Source: Stictocephala bisonia (Eukaryota; Arthropoda; Insecta; Hemiptera; Membracidae). From it: a DNA stretch of 64,000 bases. The notes under the pieces are model-generated. The model was not told the origin of the DNA, made no database searches, and worked only from the letters and a program-made list of their open reading frames with translations. Positions 10,497-23,962 of this stretch are shown here, piece after piece. Numbering within the stretch: position 1 is the first letter of the stretch; every line of letters starts with the position of its first letter. A program made the translations under genes and the position numbers. The stretch lies in contig JAQJVL010002575.1 of the NCBI GenBank assembly GCA_035578905.1, positions 27,148-91,147 on the forward strand, given 5' to 3'.

Positions 10497-12914
10497 AGAC
10501 ACTGCGCGCATTTTTATTGTTTCTACCATCATATTGTGTTTTACCAATGCATTTTCTTTGCTAATGATTTTTTTCATAAAGTAAACTATATTTTACTATT
10601 GTGTTACACAATGATCGTTGAAGCTAAAAATTAGAATCTAATATTTTATAGTAATTATCAATTTGGTAAGCTAATGATTTCAACATATGTATTACAATGT
10701 ATACATTATAATTTATGTGATATAAACATAAACTTTGAAACATGGAACAATTAAATTTAGCTAAGTTAAGAAGAATATAACTGTCCAAATCATTGCAAAA
10801 TATATAAGTGGACCTCCCAAGCTAAAAACCTGGGACCATTTACATAGGAATTAGAGTTGCTAATCGCTAGCCTGCCAAGAGGCATAAAATATCCAGCATT
10901 TAGAATAATATCTCAAAATTTAATATCTTTAGTAGGTAATTTGGCTAAACTCTGCTTGTAATTACTTATTACCAGAACACGTACTTTAGTTATAGAGGAC
11001 TTTTAAAATATGCTATAAGATTTCTTCAATGTACGTGAAATTTACAGATGGAAATTGTCTTTTTAATGTTTACTCTATTACTCTCTAGACTTTTAAGCTT
11101 CACAGTGTAAACACTAGTGACTGCAGACTTGATCAGACTAATAGGTACATTAATGAATCTATTATAATAAAAGTGAACATATCTTTTCAACGTTCCACTC
11201 TTTTGGTTCTAAGTAAAAAATTAGACCCAAATCGTAAAAAAATGTACAATTGATTTATAAATCCATATTTTTATTCAAAAATGAACTCATTTATTCTTAA
11301 AACTGTACTCTCTAACTTTACAACAAACGACTTCATATGATTAACGACTTCTGGACTAACATTATTCCCTGTCCTGTATTGTAGCTTAAACGTATTATTC
11401 AAATAAAACCTACTTGCTTTCTATCCTCGCCAGCATTTATTGTCTTAATAATAACTAAATAATCCGAATAAATAAATTAATTAGAGGAAAAACTAAAATA
11501 CTATTGTATATATAACTTTTTTACCTAATTATAGAAAAACAGAAAAAATACTAAACTCAAATATATATATATATGGTCATATTTATATCATGGAGATGTT
11601 TTATATTTCAATAATATACTGTGTATTGTTAAATATGTCAAATGCTGAATAGAACCTTTAATGTTATGTTTGACTTTATGAAATACTTTAATGGGTAAAG
11701 CTGTCAGGTCATAGTAAAACATTTCAGTAATGTCAACAGATATCAATGATTTATTTTTCACTACGATTCACAGGTGTAATGTTGAATTTTACCCAATGTT
11801 ATTATTTTCTTAAATTTTTTCTTTGTATTTAAACAACCTAAGGGAAAATGTACTTATACAATTGTTGGTTGTGAAACCATGAAAGTATTATAAGAAAGTA
11901 ACTTAAAGTAAATAAAAATTATTGCGGTGTTGGAAGGTGTTTTACAGCCTTCACGATATTCCTTCGATAACAGATTTTCCCAAAGGAGTAATAAACTGCG
12001 TGCTAAAACTTTCCACGTTAAATTCCTACAACTTTTCCAATACGAGAAATAAGCTGAAATGTATAACTTACATACCTATTTAAAAAAAAAATAACACTGA
12101 CAAATAAAAACGTTTAGACTAACATTCTATGAAGCAGTGCAGTTTTATTGCTTAAAAAATAAATTTTAGAAATGAGTTATAATATTAGATTAAGAAAAAA
12201 AAATATGATATGTTATTGTAATACCTTTGGAGAAATAAAATAAAGAAGAACAGGACTGTAGACCTGCGGTGAGTAAAAAAACACGTATTTCAGTAAAAAA
12301 AATGCAATGGTATAATTAATTCAGAAAGGCATATAATAGGCCTACCATTTATAAGGATATTTGTTCTAATAAAACGGAAAATACTTCACTTAGTTTTAAA
12401 ATTATATATTATTACTTATATTTTTTAATTTTGGAATAAATAAAGAAACAAACTCATATTAAAATATATCTATTCAAAAATATCTAGGGACAGGAAAAAT
12501 AAATTTTTGTGATGTTTATTTTCATTGAATATATCGTTACAAAAATTTTTAAACATAAATATCTTCAAAATAGCATAAATAAAAGAGTAGCATGTTACTA
12601 CGCTTAAGAAAGAGAATTCGATTGCCAATCGGATGATTTCAAGTTTATTAAATTTGTCAATAAATAAAGAAGCAAATTTTAGATATAAACTGAGTGCAAA
12701 ACAACATCAAATGTCGTTGATTAACAGCACTGATGGTGAGTCACAACAATCAACTGTTTTAACTTCACCTTCACTAATCAGCTGTTTAAAACATTACATT
12801 GTTAAACTATGTTATTTACATTCATTATTGATAATCTTTGTTTACATTATTCATTAATGGCCCAACAGTGCACATGCTATTGTTTAATGATTGCAAATAC
12901 AGCATTGCATATTA
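10497..12914. other. AT-rich sequence without recognised gene
   Basis: Low-complexity AT-rich DNA with short (AT)n runs (for example about 11560-11575). A 74-codon frame at 12633-12857 is not recognisable. I see no gene or dispersed repeat here. Confidence 0.5.
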
Positions 12915-13057
12915 CGTTGACATACATTTTTTATGGAGTTTCGTTTGGAAATGACAGTGAGGCAAGAAGGTTGAGTGGTGCATATTTTCCGAACAGACAG
13001 TGCCTCAGTGCTAAAAATATTAAACGTTTATATAAAATTGGGAAGAAAGTATGGTAG
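12915..13057 (+). pseudogene. Decayed N-terminal segment of a mariner-type transposase-associated protein
   Basis: The frame reads YGVSFGNDSEARRLSGAYFP and continues NRQCLSAKNIKRLYKIGKK. This pattern resembles the arthropod DUF4817-type helix-turn-helix segment found at the start of many mariner-like transposases, where a small acidic/Asn motif is followed by EAxRxYxxxxPNRxxPs...F..L...L.E.G. About 45 residues are recognisable. No transposase catalytic domain follows in this region. The assignment rests on pattern memory rather than an alignment. Confidence 0.4.
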
Positions 13058-15475
13058 ACACTGTTGTTGGAAGGACTGTGCGTTCTGGTGAATTTGATAT
13101 ACTTTATTAAAGGTTAGAGGAAACCCTGGTACAAAGGGCTACACAAGTGAGTAACTATAGCCCTTGAACCTCGAAACTATCCACGTCGGGTAGATTGTTC
13201 CTAAACTCGCTTGTAACTGAAACTGTTGAGCAGTGGGATGATCACTAAATTCAATATTATGTTCTAATAAAACAACTTACTTTCAATTTGTGTATCACTT
13301 TATCTTATATACATAATAATTTAATTATGTTGTACACACTAATTCCAGTTGATTTTGTTTTGTACTCAGTTAAAAAAAGGTTTTCTTCCAGTTTTTGTAT
13401 TAATTTGATTTTGTTGGATTCGCAATTTCAAATATACGCAATAGTCTAGCTAAACTATACAAAATGTTACTTTTTAGTTTACGCCATTTTGAAAACATTT
13501 ATGTTTAAACTATTTAAGAAGCCACCCTTATGAAAATAAATTGAAGAAAGTACTATTTTTGCTCTAGTTAGGTGTTTGGGTTAGAAAGCTAAATATTAAA
13601 TGTCTACCTTGCATTCTTAAACTAAAATTTTTTAGGGAAAAACAAAATTTTGGTTGTCTAATCTTATAATTATTAACAATGCTCTAAAATAATATGGACT
13701 CATGTTATAAATACTAAAAGGTAAGTATTAAGAAAACTAGAACTAAACATTTACATTTACAGTTCATGTTATAATACTTTAGTTGTATGCTTTATTCTGT
13801 TGTCATTTAACTTTTCACTTTTAGTCATATACAATTTATTGAAAGATACTAAACTAACCTATTGAAAAATTGAAACTCAATAAATAAATTCAAAAGTGAT
13901 TGTTTTGGTAAGGGTAAACGACACGGATTTAGGATGGAAAGTTTAGGAGTGCAATTTGTCTTGCTGAATATTCAATGGAATATCTCTCGTGAAAGCTACA
14001 AAATGAGTTTCGATGCATGTAACTCGTTATCTTTCCATTTATTCAGAAACTTGTTTTACGACAATATAGTAGTTCTTCTTTCAATAATCTAATGTTTCTT
14101 TTATTACTTATCACATTTTATAAGATTGATTTAAATTAATAAGGTAAGGGCCATAATGATATTACTAGTTTGTATGTTTTACAAATAGTTTTAGCAATTA
14201 TCAATATTTCCATAGAAGTGTGCAAGACAAAAGTTTCTAGCATCATCTATTAGTTATTTAGTAGTACAATGAACTAGGATAAAATATCTTATTAGGTAAT
14301 AATTAATGTCTCCAAAATAAAATTAAGTAATAAGACTTTGGTCACATGATTAAAAATTATATAACAATCAAGAATAAATCGTGAAATGCGAGAAACAACT
14401 GTTTGGCTATTATTTTTAAATATTTTGAAGGCAGTCTGTTATGAAGTTGAATTCTCAGTGCTGCTGTAAAACTTCGAAAATACAATCTTCTCTTCGACTT
14501 GGCCTTGCATAAAAGAATCGCTATTTACAATCAAGCAGCAGGTATAATATGCAAGCTATCCTAGGGTAAATATAGTGTGTGTGACCTCAAGAAGCCATTG
14601 GAGCAAGTCAACATATTGTATACATACCTATTGTTAGTTGGTGATTGGAGTCACGTGTCATTTGATTTGAGCAAGTAGGTGTTAGAGATGATACAAAATC
14701 ACTTGTTTTATGTGAATAAGTTAGATTTCATCATATATTGTAGTAGTTAAGTGAAGTATGAGGAACTATGTGAGTTGATGGAGATGTCATATACTTTGTG
14801 TTACGATGAAACGACCGAGTGTCATGGTGGTTATGCATGAAGTACAAACCATGGTGATTTAAGAGCTGACAAACCAGAATGTCAGATGGTCGTGAACTGT
14901 GTTATTCATGTCATGTGTTTAGTTGTGTTTGCAGGTTATGTGACACGTCATAATACACTCTCGTCTGTTTTACGTGCAGACGTGAGCGTAGGGTGTGTGC
15001 GTGAGTCACGTGGACTGAAGGGGTACAGTAACATGGGTGCACGATAACTTAATTCGGCAAGTGAAATTAAAACCTTAAACTCAAATGGGAATTTGATCCA
15101 TTAACATTGGCCTTAAGGTTGAAGTCTTAGTCACTGAATCGTCACGCTGGCTTGACAGTTTCGTTTTTTTTTATGTCATCGTCTATAGATATAATAAAAC
15201 CGTCCTGTCATATGGGTGCTTTGAAGCCGGGTTTCCCCTTATATTAAATCAGTTCTTGTTGTGTCCTCACAGGCACATACTCTCTGTTTCTCTCCAGAAC
15301 ATGCTGAATTGACTAATAGTTGACTTAAAGTGCTCATTTAAGACCATTCACAATTAAATAGCGGCACGGGCATGCGACTTCAACAAATGCGTTGCTTAGG
15401 TCTGTATGCTTCTATAATACATGTATCATACAAACATTTATAAAATATAGGTAATTACATACAACAATCTTAAGT
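13058..15475. other. Spacer, partly of higher GC, without recognised gene
   Basis: 13.1-14.5 kb is AT-rich. 14.55-15.40 kb has noticeably higher GC and complexity (for example 14800-15050), but every frame is interrupted by stops and I recognise no protein or RNA. It may be an old transposon or unique non-coding DNA. Confidence 0.4.
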
Positions 15476-16488
15476 TTAGTTACACCATGTATAAACTAGT
15501 TCACATTAGGGCTACTATTTTAATAAGTTCAACGATAAATATAATAAAGTACCCTTTTATTCATTTTTTATAAAAATATATTACCTATTCAAATATTTGC
15601 ATAATTTATATGATGGTGCATTTTGAAAATTGACTATTGGTCTGATTGGTATGTTTGTTTTATGTGTTTTAGGTTGAGCTCTTAGGGTAGGAGCTTTGGG
15701 GTTGGTCATTTTTAATTTATATTGTACAGGTATTGGAATTTTATTACATTTAGAAATGATTTTGTTAGTTGTTTTTGAGTAATGGTTAGTAGGATCCTTT
15801 TTTAAAAGTGTTAATTTGTTATTTTGAATAAAATCTTTTATTTTATTGTCATATTCATCTTTGTACATAACAACTGCTGTATTTCCTTTATCAGCTTTGG
15901 TTAGTATAGCATTATTCTCTTTTAATTTCGTTGAGATGGAATGTATAATTGTCATTTCTTTGTTTGCTGTATGTGTTTTTATATTATTATTTGTGTTTAT
16001 ATTAATTTTATTTAGTTCATGTATGAAAGCATGTCTGAAATGTTCTCGTTCTTTTGTATCAGTTGTCATTATGGATACGTCCATATTGATTAAATCATCT
16101 TCGATTTCATGTACTTTGTGGTCAAGATTTATGTTGTATTTTATTGATTTATTTACAGTATTACCTTCTTCATTAAAAGGTATGGTGGTCAAATTATGAA
16201 ATTTAGGATAAAATTTGAACTTGCATTGTGAATTGTTCTCTTGGGTAGATGTTACAATTGTTTGTTTTAATGAATGTAGTTTTGATATGTGAATTTCCCT
16301 TTTCTTTTTAATGATTGGTTGGATCCAGTTTTTGATGTAATGGTTTATTTCTTCGATAGAATCGTGGTGGTATTGTGATTTAAGATTTTGATAAAAGATA
16401 TATAAGAGCCAAAACCGGTAATATATTTTTATAAAAAATGAATAAAAGGGTACTTTATTATATTTATCGTTGAACTTAGTTACACCAT
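15476..16488 (-). mobile_element. Truncated Penelope-like element, family 1, with inverted flanks and 13-bp target duplication
   Basis: The 13-bp direct repeat TTAGTTACACCAT lies at 15476-15488 and 16476-16488 and brackets the insertion. Inside are inverted arms of about 62 bp (15524-15585 and 16417-16478), containing AATAAAGTACCCTTTTATTC on the left and its complement on the right. Between the arms is the N-terminal half of a PLE reverse transcriptase on the minus strand. The arrangement, with an inverted copy of one end attached to a truncated body, is typical of PLE insertions. Confidence 0.8.
15581..16411 (-). pseudogene. Penelope-like reverse transcriptase, N-terminal half only
   Basis: The frame is open from about 16411 (and arguably into the inverted arm) down to the stop at 15581; no ATG is evident at the left limit. 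PLE landmarks in order are: an Asn/Lys-rich N-terminal region including SQYHHDSIEEINHYIKNW, then LTKADKGNTAVVM (about 15880-15915), then MTNPKAPTLRAQPKTHK and IPIRPIVNFQNAPSYK just before the end. These correspond to the KADKGN and PKxHK...RPIVN blocks at the start of the PLE reverse transcriptase. The catalytic motif with the first Asp, the YxDD box and the GIY-YIG endonuclease are all missing because the frame is cut at the inverted arm. The protein differs from the PLE at 54-56 kb, so it is a separate family. Confidence 0.85.
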
Positions 16489-17536
16489 TTTATCTTTTAA
16501 CTTCCTGAGAACTTTCTTTTATGTAGCGAATCCAAGTACCTTTGGAAGTAAAACATTATACACTAAGACTTTAACTAGTCTTCTCTGATTCAAGCGACTT
16601 CGAAATAGACTCACGTTTAGTTTTTAAGTGTTATTTGTAATTCAAATAGTTTACACGGAAGTATTTGTAATTCAAATGATACCTTATCATTGAGTATTCT
16701 AGAAGTTAGACAAATCCTTTATCATTTCATCAAGCTTCAGTTTTACTTTTTTTTAGCAAGTTATACGTCGAAAATTTTTTAAGTAAGCTTATTTGTTCAA
16801 ACTTTTCTGTTGCAAATACTTTTGCATCTAAAATGTTGTATTCCTAAAATTACTTATATTATTACTAAAGCAAGTTTACTACACAATTTATTTTATCATA
16901 CTATGAACTATTACCATTTACTATACCACTACAGTCAAAAACCAACTGTGCAGCTTTGCACTAACTGTAAGGCATGTGTATAAAGAACACAGTTTGGTAT
17001 TGGTTGGTGCCTATAACAATATAATAGAGGTAAAATCACCCCACAAAATAAATAAAGTTTGTAGTAATGTTATTTATGATGGTTAGATTGTTTTTAGTAT
17101 GTGAGAAGGTAGGTAAGCCGATTTGCACTGAATTTTCGTTTGTTTTATAGTGGATTGAAATAGTTTATGAATAACTGTGGTGACCTCACTAACTATAAAA
17201 TTATCTATCAAAGTCTATACAACATTTGAGCAAAATAATGAGTTTTAGTTTCGTTGGTAGGTATTAAAAAATATTGTAGGTGTATAGGAAAATATTGTAG
17301 CGGAAAGAAAATATTAACTTAGTAAAAAAAAACTTAATTACATTGTTTCAGTAATTTGGAGTTCTAATTGTTGTTTGTTCTATTTTTAGTTTGCTAAACA
17401 CATTACTAAAACAAGTGGTAACAGGTCGATTGTCAAGGGTTAGTATTTTATGAATCTGTTTATTCTGTTCTGTATCACTTAATTAGTATTATTTAATTTT
17501 TTATTTATTTACCAAAGTAAGATTTTGATTATGAGT
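16489..17536. other. AT-rich sequence without recognised gene
   Basis: Spacer between two PLE-derived insertions. There is no frame longer than background. A cluster of short imperfect inverted repeats around 16940-17020 was noted but not assigned. Confidence 0.5.
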
Positions 17537-18222
17537 ATGTATATTCAGTAAAAGTAAACGTCACACAACACAAATGTATTACAATATAAGCACAAAATGC
17601 AAAATATATTACAATGCAAGTACAAAAAAACAAATATTATGGTGATCGATTTCGGTGAAACACGCTCACCTTCCTTAGACCATAGAGATTCACAAAAGAA
17701 TGGAAAATGGTGTTCTACAACTCAATTTATAGGCCTATGTTCACGTGACCCCATTGGCTGTAATCGTCAAAATGGCGGCTGCTGCGATACTATTGGTTAT
17801 CTATTGGCTGTTACTTCTGTTCTTTTATTCGCTGAAAATATATCATTAAAAACTATTTCGGAATCAAAAACAACCTGTTCATTCATTAATTTATCACGAT
17901 CTTTAAATTTTTCTTTATAAATAAATAACTCTTCCCAAGCTTTCATAACATGACCGTTTTTACAAACTTTTAGCATATCTACATTTTCCATTTTCCATTC
18001 TTCTTTAGAATTTTCATTCTTTTGTGAATCTCTATGGTGTGAGGAAGGTGAGCGTGGTTCACCGAAATCGATCACTATAATATTTGTGCATTTTGTATTT
18101 GTATTGTAAATATTTGTGTATTTTGTGCTTATATTGTAATAAATTTGTGTTGTGTGACGTTTACTTGTACTGTATATGTACCAACACGTATTATGCTAAT
18201 TAAAAAACTATTTATGTATAAT
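17537..18222. mobile_element. Tail-only inverted PLE derivative (family 2), copy B
   Basis: Both ends carry the same tail in opposite orientation: AAGTAAACGTCACACAACAC on the left (about 17552) and its complement on the right (about 18150). The left arm is the longer, running from the tail into the complement of the PLE C-terminal coding region (minus-strand frame about 17797-17990, with AWEELFIYKEKFKDRDKLMN and the ending SANKRTEVTANR). It joins the right arm near 17990. No reverse transcriptase is present. Flanking ATGTATATT (17537) and ATGTATAAT (18214) form a probable 9-bp target duplication with one mismatch. Both hammerhead-like motifs inside (17636-17692 minus, 18031-18080 plus) are mutated in the core. 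Confidence 0.8.
17797..17990 (-). pseudogene. C-terminal fragment of PLE family 2 GIY-YIG protein
   Basis: About 65 residues nearly identical in pattern to the end of the protein at 56.57 kb (AWEELFI-KEK-KDRDKLMNEQ, FDSEIVFN, FSANKR-EVT-NR). Only the segment downstream of the GIY-YIG catalytic core is present. It is a passenger in the inverted arm of a tail-only insertion and cannot be functional. Confidence 0.85.
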
Positions 18223-19089
18223 CATAATTTGTGTATCTAACCTAAGTGCGCTTTTCAATTATAATTTTGTTTCCAGTATCATAATAATACTGAAGTTACT
18301 TTTAAAATTGTTATTTACTTTTGAATTGAAATTTTATAATTCCCCATAATCCAAGAAATCCAGTAACTGTTAGAATAAAATATACATCTCCCAAAATATT
18401 GGAAAAAAGTAAATACTATTACATTAATCATTCAGAATATGCGAATTAAAAAAAATCTATTGGAATTGAAAAAAATATTGTTGTACGTTTACTTCCTTCA
18501 TTTGTGAACATAAAATATACCAATATTTGAAGTGACGTGTTTTGTGTAGTTAATAAACATTTACTTACTGTGGTTTATGTTTTATAATGCTATAAAATTA
18601 ACGTTTTCATTTTATAAGAAAATTATAACTAATATAATAAACATGATATAATTGTTGTTTTATCTGAAAACGAAATGTGTTGTGTTTGGCTATGTGTATT
18701 TTAAATAGTTTGTACTTTTGTTTATATATATGGCGAAAGACAAAATATAAACTTTAAATGTTTAACAATCGCTCATTCAATTATGATTGAATTACAAGTG
18801 ACGCCCTTTTACATAAAACATAATAATAAGTAAAAAGGTCTACTATACAACGTAGTCCCTACGCATTTTACGAGAGTCGTTCAAATTAGGCTACGTATGA
18901 AACTAAAGCCAATTCGATAGCAATTTAATTTGTTGGATCTTTACGATTAGATTCGGTTTGCTCTATTTATGAATGTTCAACTATTGTTATATATTTTTGG
19001 AATATATTGATAAGGTTATGGACTATTAGTAAGAAATATTTACTGAAACTACAAACTTAGTATTTAATAAAATGAGAAAACGATTATTT
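18223..19089. other. AT-rich sequence without recognised gene
   Basis: Spacer between two tail-only PLE insertions. No coding or repeat feature is supported. Confidence 0.5.
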
Positions 19090-19192
19090 TTCTTCAATAC
19101 AGTCCAAGTAAACGTCAAACAGCACACATTTATTACAATATAAGCACAAAATGCACAAATATTATGCTAATTGAAAAACTATTTCCTCAATA
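19090..19192. mobile_element. Minimal tail remnant of PLE family 2, copy C
   Basis: An 83-bp core (19100-19182) joins the inverted left tail (CCAAGTAAACGTC...CAATATAAGCACAAAATG) directly to the outermost right-end sequence (ATTATGCTAATTGAAAAACT). It is bracketed by TTCTTCAATA and TTCCTCAATA (19090-19099, 19183-19192), a 10-bp duplication with one mismatch. The hammerhead-like segment is absent. Confidence 0.65.
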
Positions 19193-19439
19193 ACAGTGAA
19201 TTGGTCTAACATACATTCTACACAAACATTCCTGGGTATGACACTAATTCACCTTTCCATACTTCAGAGTAGGATGATTTGTACCTACTCACCCTACTTA
19301 TTAAATATAAAACAATATGTTTAAAGGTGTGTAAATTCACTTTATAATAAGCTAGGGAACAATAAAATTAATGAGATTTAAATCATTTCTATGAATATTT
19401 TAGTTAGTGCGCCAGCAGGATATTACAAAACACCTGGGT

Positions 19440-19560
19440 CAGAACGTTGCTGTTTTGTATAGTATATAGTATATAGCTCAATATATATATATATACTATA
19501 TACTATACAATATATATTATATATACTCAAATATATAGTCAATAGTATATAGCGTAATGC
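19440..19560. repeat. AT-rich palindromic tract
   Basis: A run of TATAGTATATAG and TATACTATATAC motifs around ATATATATAT forms several overlapping short inverted repeats. It is simple sequence, with no further function supported. Confidence 0.7.
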
Positions 19561-19803
19561 TGTTTATACTATTGAGATTAAAAAACAATTGTAAAACAAT
19601 TTAAACATGTAACATAACTAGGAAAACACTTTAAAATAACTATGATATTTGTTATTCCTCCTACAATATTACTTCCTGTCTGATGTCCTAATGGTTACCG
19701 AAAAAAAAAAAACAGTTTAAATTTGTATCTGAAGAAAAATGAAAATGGTTAATATTATTTTCATTGCATGGAATAACGAAATAGATAACATAATCGTACA
19801 TAT

Positions 19804-20773
<970 letters not shown>

Positions 20774-23040
20774 TACATTATGACTACAGAGGTTTTCAGG
20801 GGAATTAGAGTTTGGAAACAGGTTGAGCAAATTTTATATTACTATAAATTGGTGTTTTATAGCAAAAATATTTATTTATGGAGTTGTGATACAGTTGTTA
20901 TCTTAAATATGATTAATGTTCGTAGGTTCAATAGAAAAATAAAAATAACATGTGGTTTGTAAAGTATAGACATTTGTATGTAAACATCCAGCTATAGAAG
21001 AGTGAAACTTCAAAGTTTGAATTTCAAAGTATACCACTTAAACCTATTAAATTAAAACCTATATAGGTGAATAAGAATTAAAAAAAAAACATATATTAAC
21101 TAAACAAAATATAACTTTCAGTTATTGTTTATGCTAGGCCTAGTTTATTTATAATGCAGTCTCAACCAAATTGATCTTAGTAACATAATATTTTATATTT
21201 ACATTAAAAAAATACATAACCTGTGTTCTTTTAATAACTAAATTTTGAAGTTTTAATTTATGTAATATTTACTATTCTATCATCAATTCAGAGTCAACGT
21301 TTGAGTTTTTTTAGCAAAACTGTATTCAACCTTTTTATAAATAAAAATGCAGTTTTTACAATATTATTAATAAAAATTAATTATGAACATTTGTAATCTC
21401 TTATACTTATATTTATTTTAAAAATAAATCTGAAAAACAGTGGAACGAAAAAAGAAAATTCCTTCTGTAGAAATGTATTAACAACTCTTTACTAGTAATA
21501 GAGTACATGAGTTTGTATTAACACACATTTAATATGGTAATACTTGTTAACACATATCTACTTGTAATAACAGTATTACAAAATAAATATAATTTTAAAT
21601 ATGATAATTGATATTTATTGTTTTCTTTAGTTATGTTGTTTCATTATTTAGTATAATAGGGAGTAGGTAATGTAAGGTCATGTGCTGTAAATATTGACTG
21701 AATTACAAGTTAGATCAAGCAGAATCACAAAACAGTTTCCACATATAGGGCAATCACGCATGTTGATTGGATAGCAAGACAAAAGCATGTAAAGCCTGTA
21801 TGCCTGTGTCTGTTACATTAAACCCGGCTTTGTAGATGTGGGCTTGTGTGTAGATGTGGGCAATCAGCCAGGTAACTCTAGAACGTCGACGGAAGGCATA
21901 TTGATGCAGTTCATTGATTGACGCTCAAAGCTCACAGATAGATTTCATGTTATGCAGTTTATATATATCATATTTTGTATATGGTATATTGTTTATATGA
22001 ACTCATATGAAAATACTTAGGTTCAAGTAAGCATTAAACATGAATAATACAAAAGCCATGACAGGAATTATTCAATAAAAACTCATGATCTATGTGTACT
22101 AATAAACGGTATATATCACAATAAACATCGGTCATATTCGGATTGATGTAGGTTATCGTTTGATTGATTTATAAGCAATATTCATACGACCATGTTATCA
22201 TATTTAATATTTTATAATATTTAAAATACAACGCTATATCATAAAGTACTATATTTAATTAGTTTTGATAATTTACTGAATTTATACGGAACTTGCTTAA
22301 TCGTGTAGAAAAAAAGTAAATAAATGGACCGTAAAGAAAGATAATTAAACAATTAACAATTTCACATATTTTTCTTAAAAAATAGCCTAAAATTAAAAAT
22401 GTTTTTATAGATTTATAGAATGTTTTCTCTAAATGATTCTATAAATCAAAAAATTATTCAAAAAAGTGGATTTGAATTTTGGCAAATTATAACAGTACAA
22501 ATTCAACAAGACTTAAAAATAAAATCTAAAAACAGTAGTTTATCGTAGTTGCCTATAATAAAAAAGGTAATAACACGTTTTAATAAAAATATGTTATAAG
22601 AGAATGGTAAAAGTCGAAAACAGTTTCTTGAAATGTAAATGATACAACAGTAAAACTTTATGGGAACACTAATGCCTTTACATTTTTCTCTAAACTTTCT
22701 TAAGTATTTAGAACAAATTATAAACTACACCTTTAGAAAAAATTGATAAAAAGTGTACCGTTGTATATATTTTAGAATTCGACTAATTTATCTACGTATA
22801 AAGTAACTATAACAAGCAAAGTTGATAAAGAATTGAAGATTAACAATTTATTTCTATTGAGTAAATAAACTCATAATCCATTTTCATTGTGAGATTTCAG
22901 GATGAGGAGTGAGTTTTAATAGTTTGATATCAGTCCATATCATGTATTACATTCAAACAGATGAATAATATTTAGTTTTATTCCTCCAAAAAGTAATAAA
23001 TTACGAAAATATGAATTTCATAATGTTGTTAAATAGATAT
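20774..23040. other. AT-rich sequence without recognised gene
   Basis: Contains a small direct duplication of GTAGATGTGGGC at about 21833-21861. Several short AT-driven frames occur (20780-20962 is one). I see nothing supportable as a gene or transposon. Confidence 0.5.
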
Positions 23041-23208
23041 CGGTAGCGTAGTTGGTTCAATCCCAGCACATGAAGTGCTAACGGTTCTCAGTTCGATCCC
23101 AATCAGAGTCATAATACATTTTGAGAAGGATCAGCTGATAACCACCAGCTGTTCATTTGTCATTGGGCTATTAATCAATTTATTATTTATTATTATTATT
23201 ATTATAAA
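23041..23208 (+). mobile_element. tRNA-derived SINE-like sequence with (TTA)n tail
   Basis: The head CGGTAGCGTAGTTGGTTCAA has an A-box-like TAGCGTAGTTGG, and 40 bases on AGTTCGATCCCAATC has a B-box-like GTTCGATCCC. AGCAC-ATGAA-GTGCT could form an anticodon-type stem. About 70 bp of unrelated body follows, then (TTA)n at 23185-23208. This is the usual layout of a SINE. The (TTA)n could instead be the (TAA)n 3' terminus of the minus-strand LINE next to it. Confidence 0.55.
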
Positions 23209-23332
23209 CTGTTAACACCATTATACAAATGAATATATTCAAAGATGGCTTAATGGTAAACTTAACCTCATATGTGCCAGTAAATGTCCACTTAAAGTTA
23301 AAAGAGATATATTACAAATTATAACAAAGAAG

Positions 23333-23962
23333 ATAATAACAAGAACACTTATTATCAACGAAATATAAATATCTAGAATAAATCAAATTACAATAATAAC
23401 AACGTAATATCAACATAATTAGGTAAACAAAGTAACAACATTCATGTAAATATATGTAAGTATATGTAAATGGTAGACAATCAAACAAAACTTCAATTTA
23501 CAACAACAACCATACATTAAGATCTGGAAAGAGGTGAAGCATAACATACTAATACAACTAAGTAACCAGCAAGGCATAACTCAATAATAATAAGATAATT
23601 ATAATAAGACAATTTGTGTAACCTCACTACTACCCAGTGTACTACCTAACAAAGAAGATAATAACAAGAACACATATGACCAACAAAATATAAATATCTA
23701 TGATAAATTAAATTACAATAATAACAACGTAATATCAACATAATTAGGTAAACAAAGTAATAACATTCATAAAAATATATGTAAGTATATGTAAGTGGTA
23801 GACAATCAAACAAAACTTCAATTAACAACAACATCCATACATTAAGATCTGGAAAGAGGCAAAGCATAACATATTAATATATCTAAGTAACAAGCAAGGT
23901 ATAATTCAACAATAATAAGATAATTGGTGAAACAAGGTAGCAGTAACACATTAGGTAGTAGC
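23333..23962 (-). repeat. Two tandem copies of a 315-bp unit in the LINE 3' region
   Basis: AACAAAGAAGATAATAACAA starts each copy (23333 and 23648). They share CAACGTAATATCAACATAAT, ATTAGGTAAACAAAGTAA, TCAAACAAAACTTCAATT and TTAAGATCTGGAAAGAGG in order, at about 90 percent identity by eye. In LINE orientation the first copy begins right at the ORF2 stop codon and the second follows it. This could be a feature of the family or a private duplication. Confidence 0.9.
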
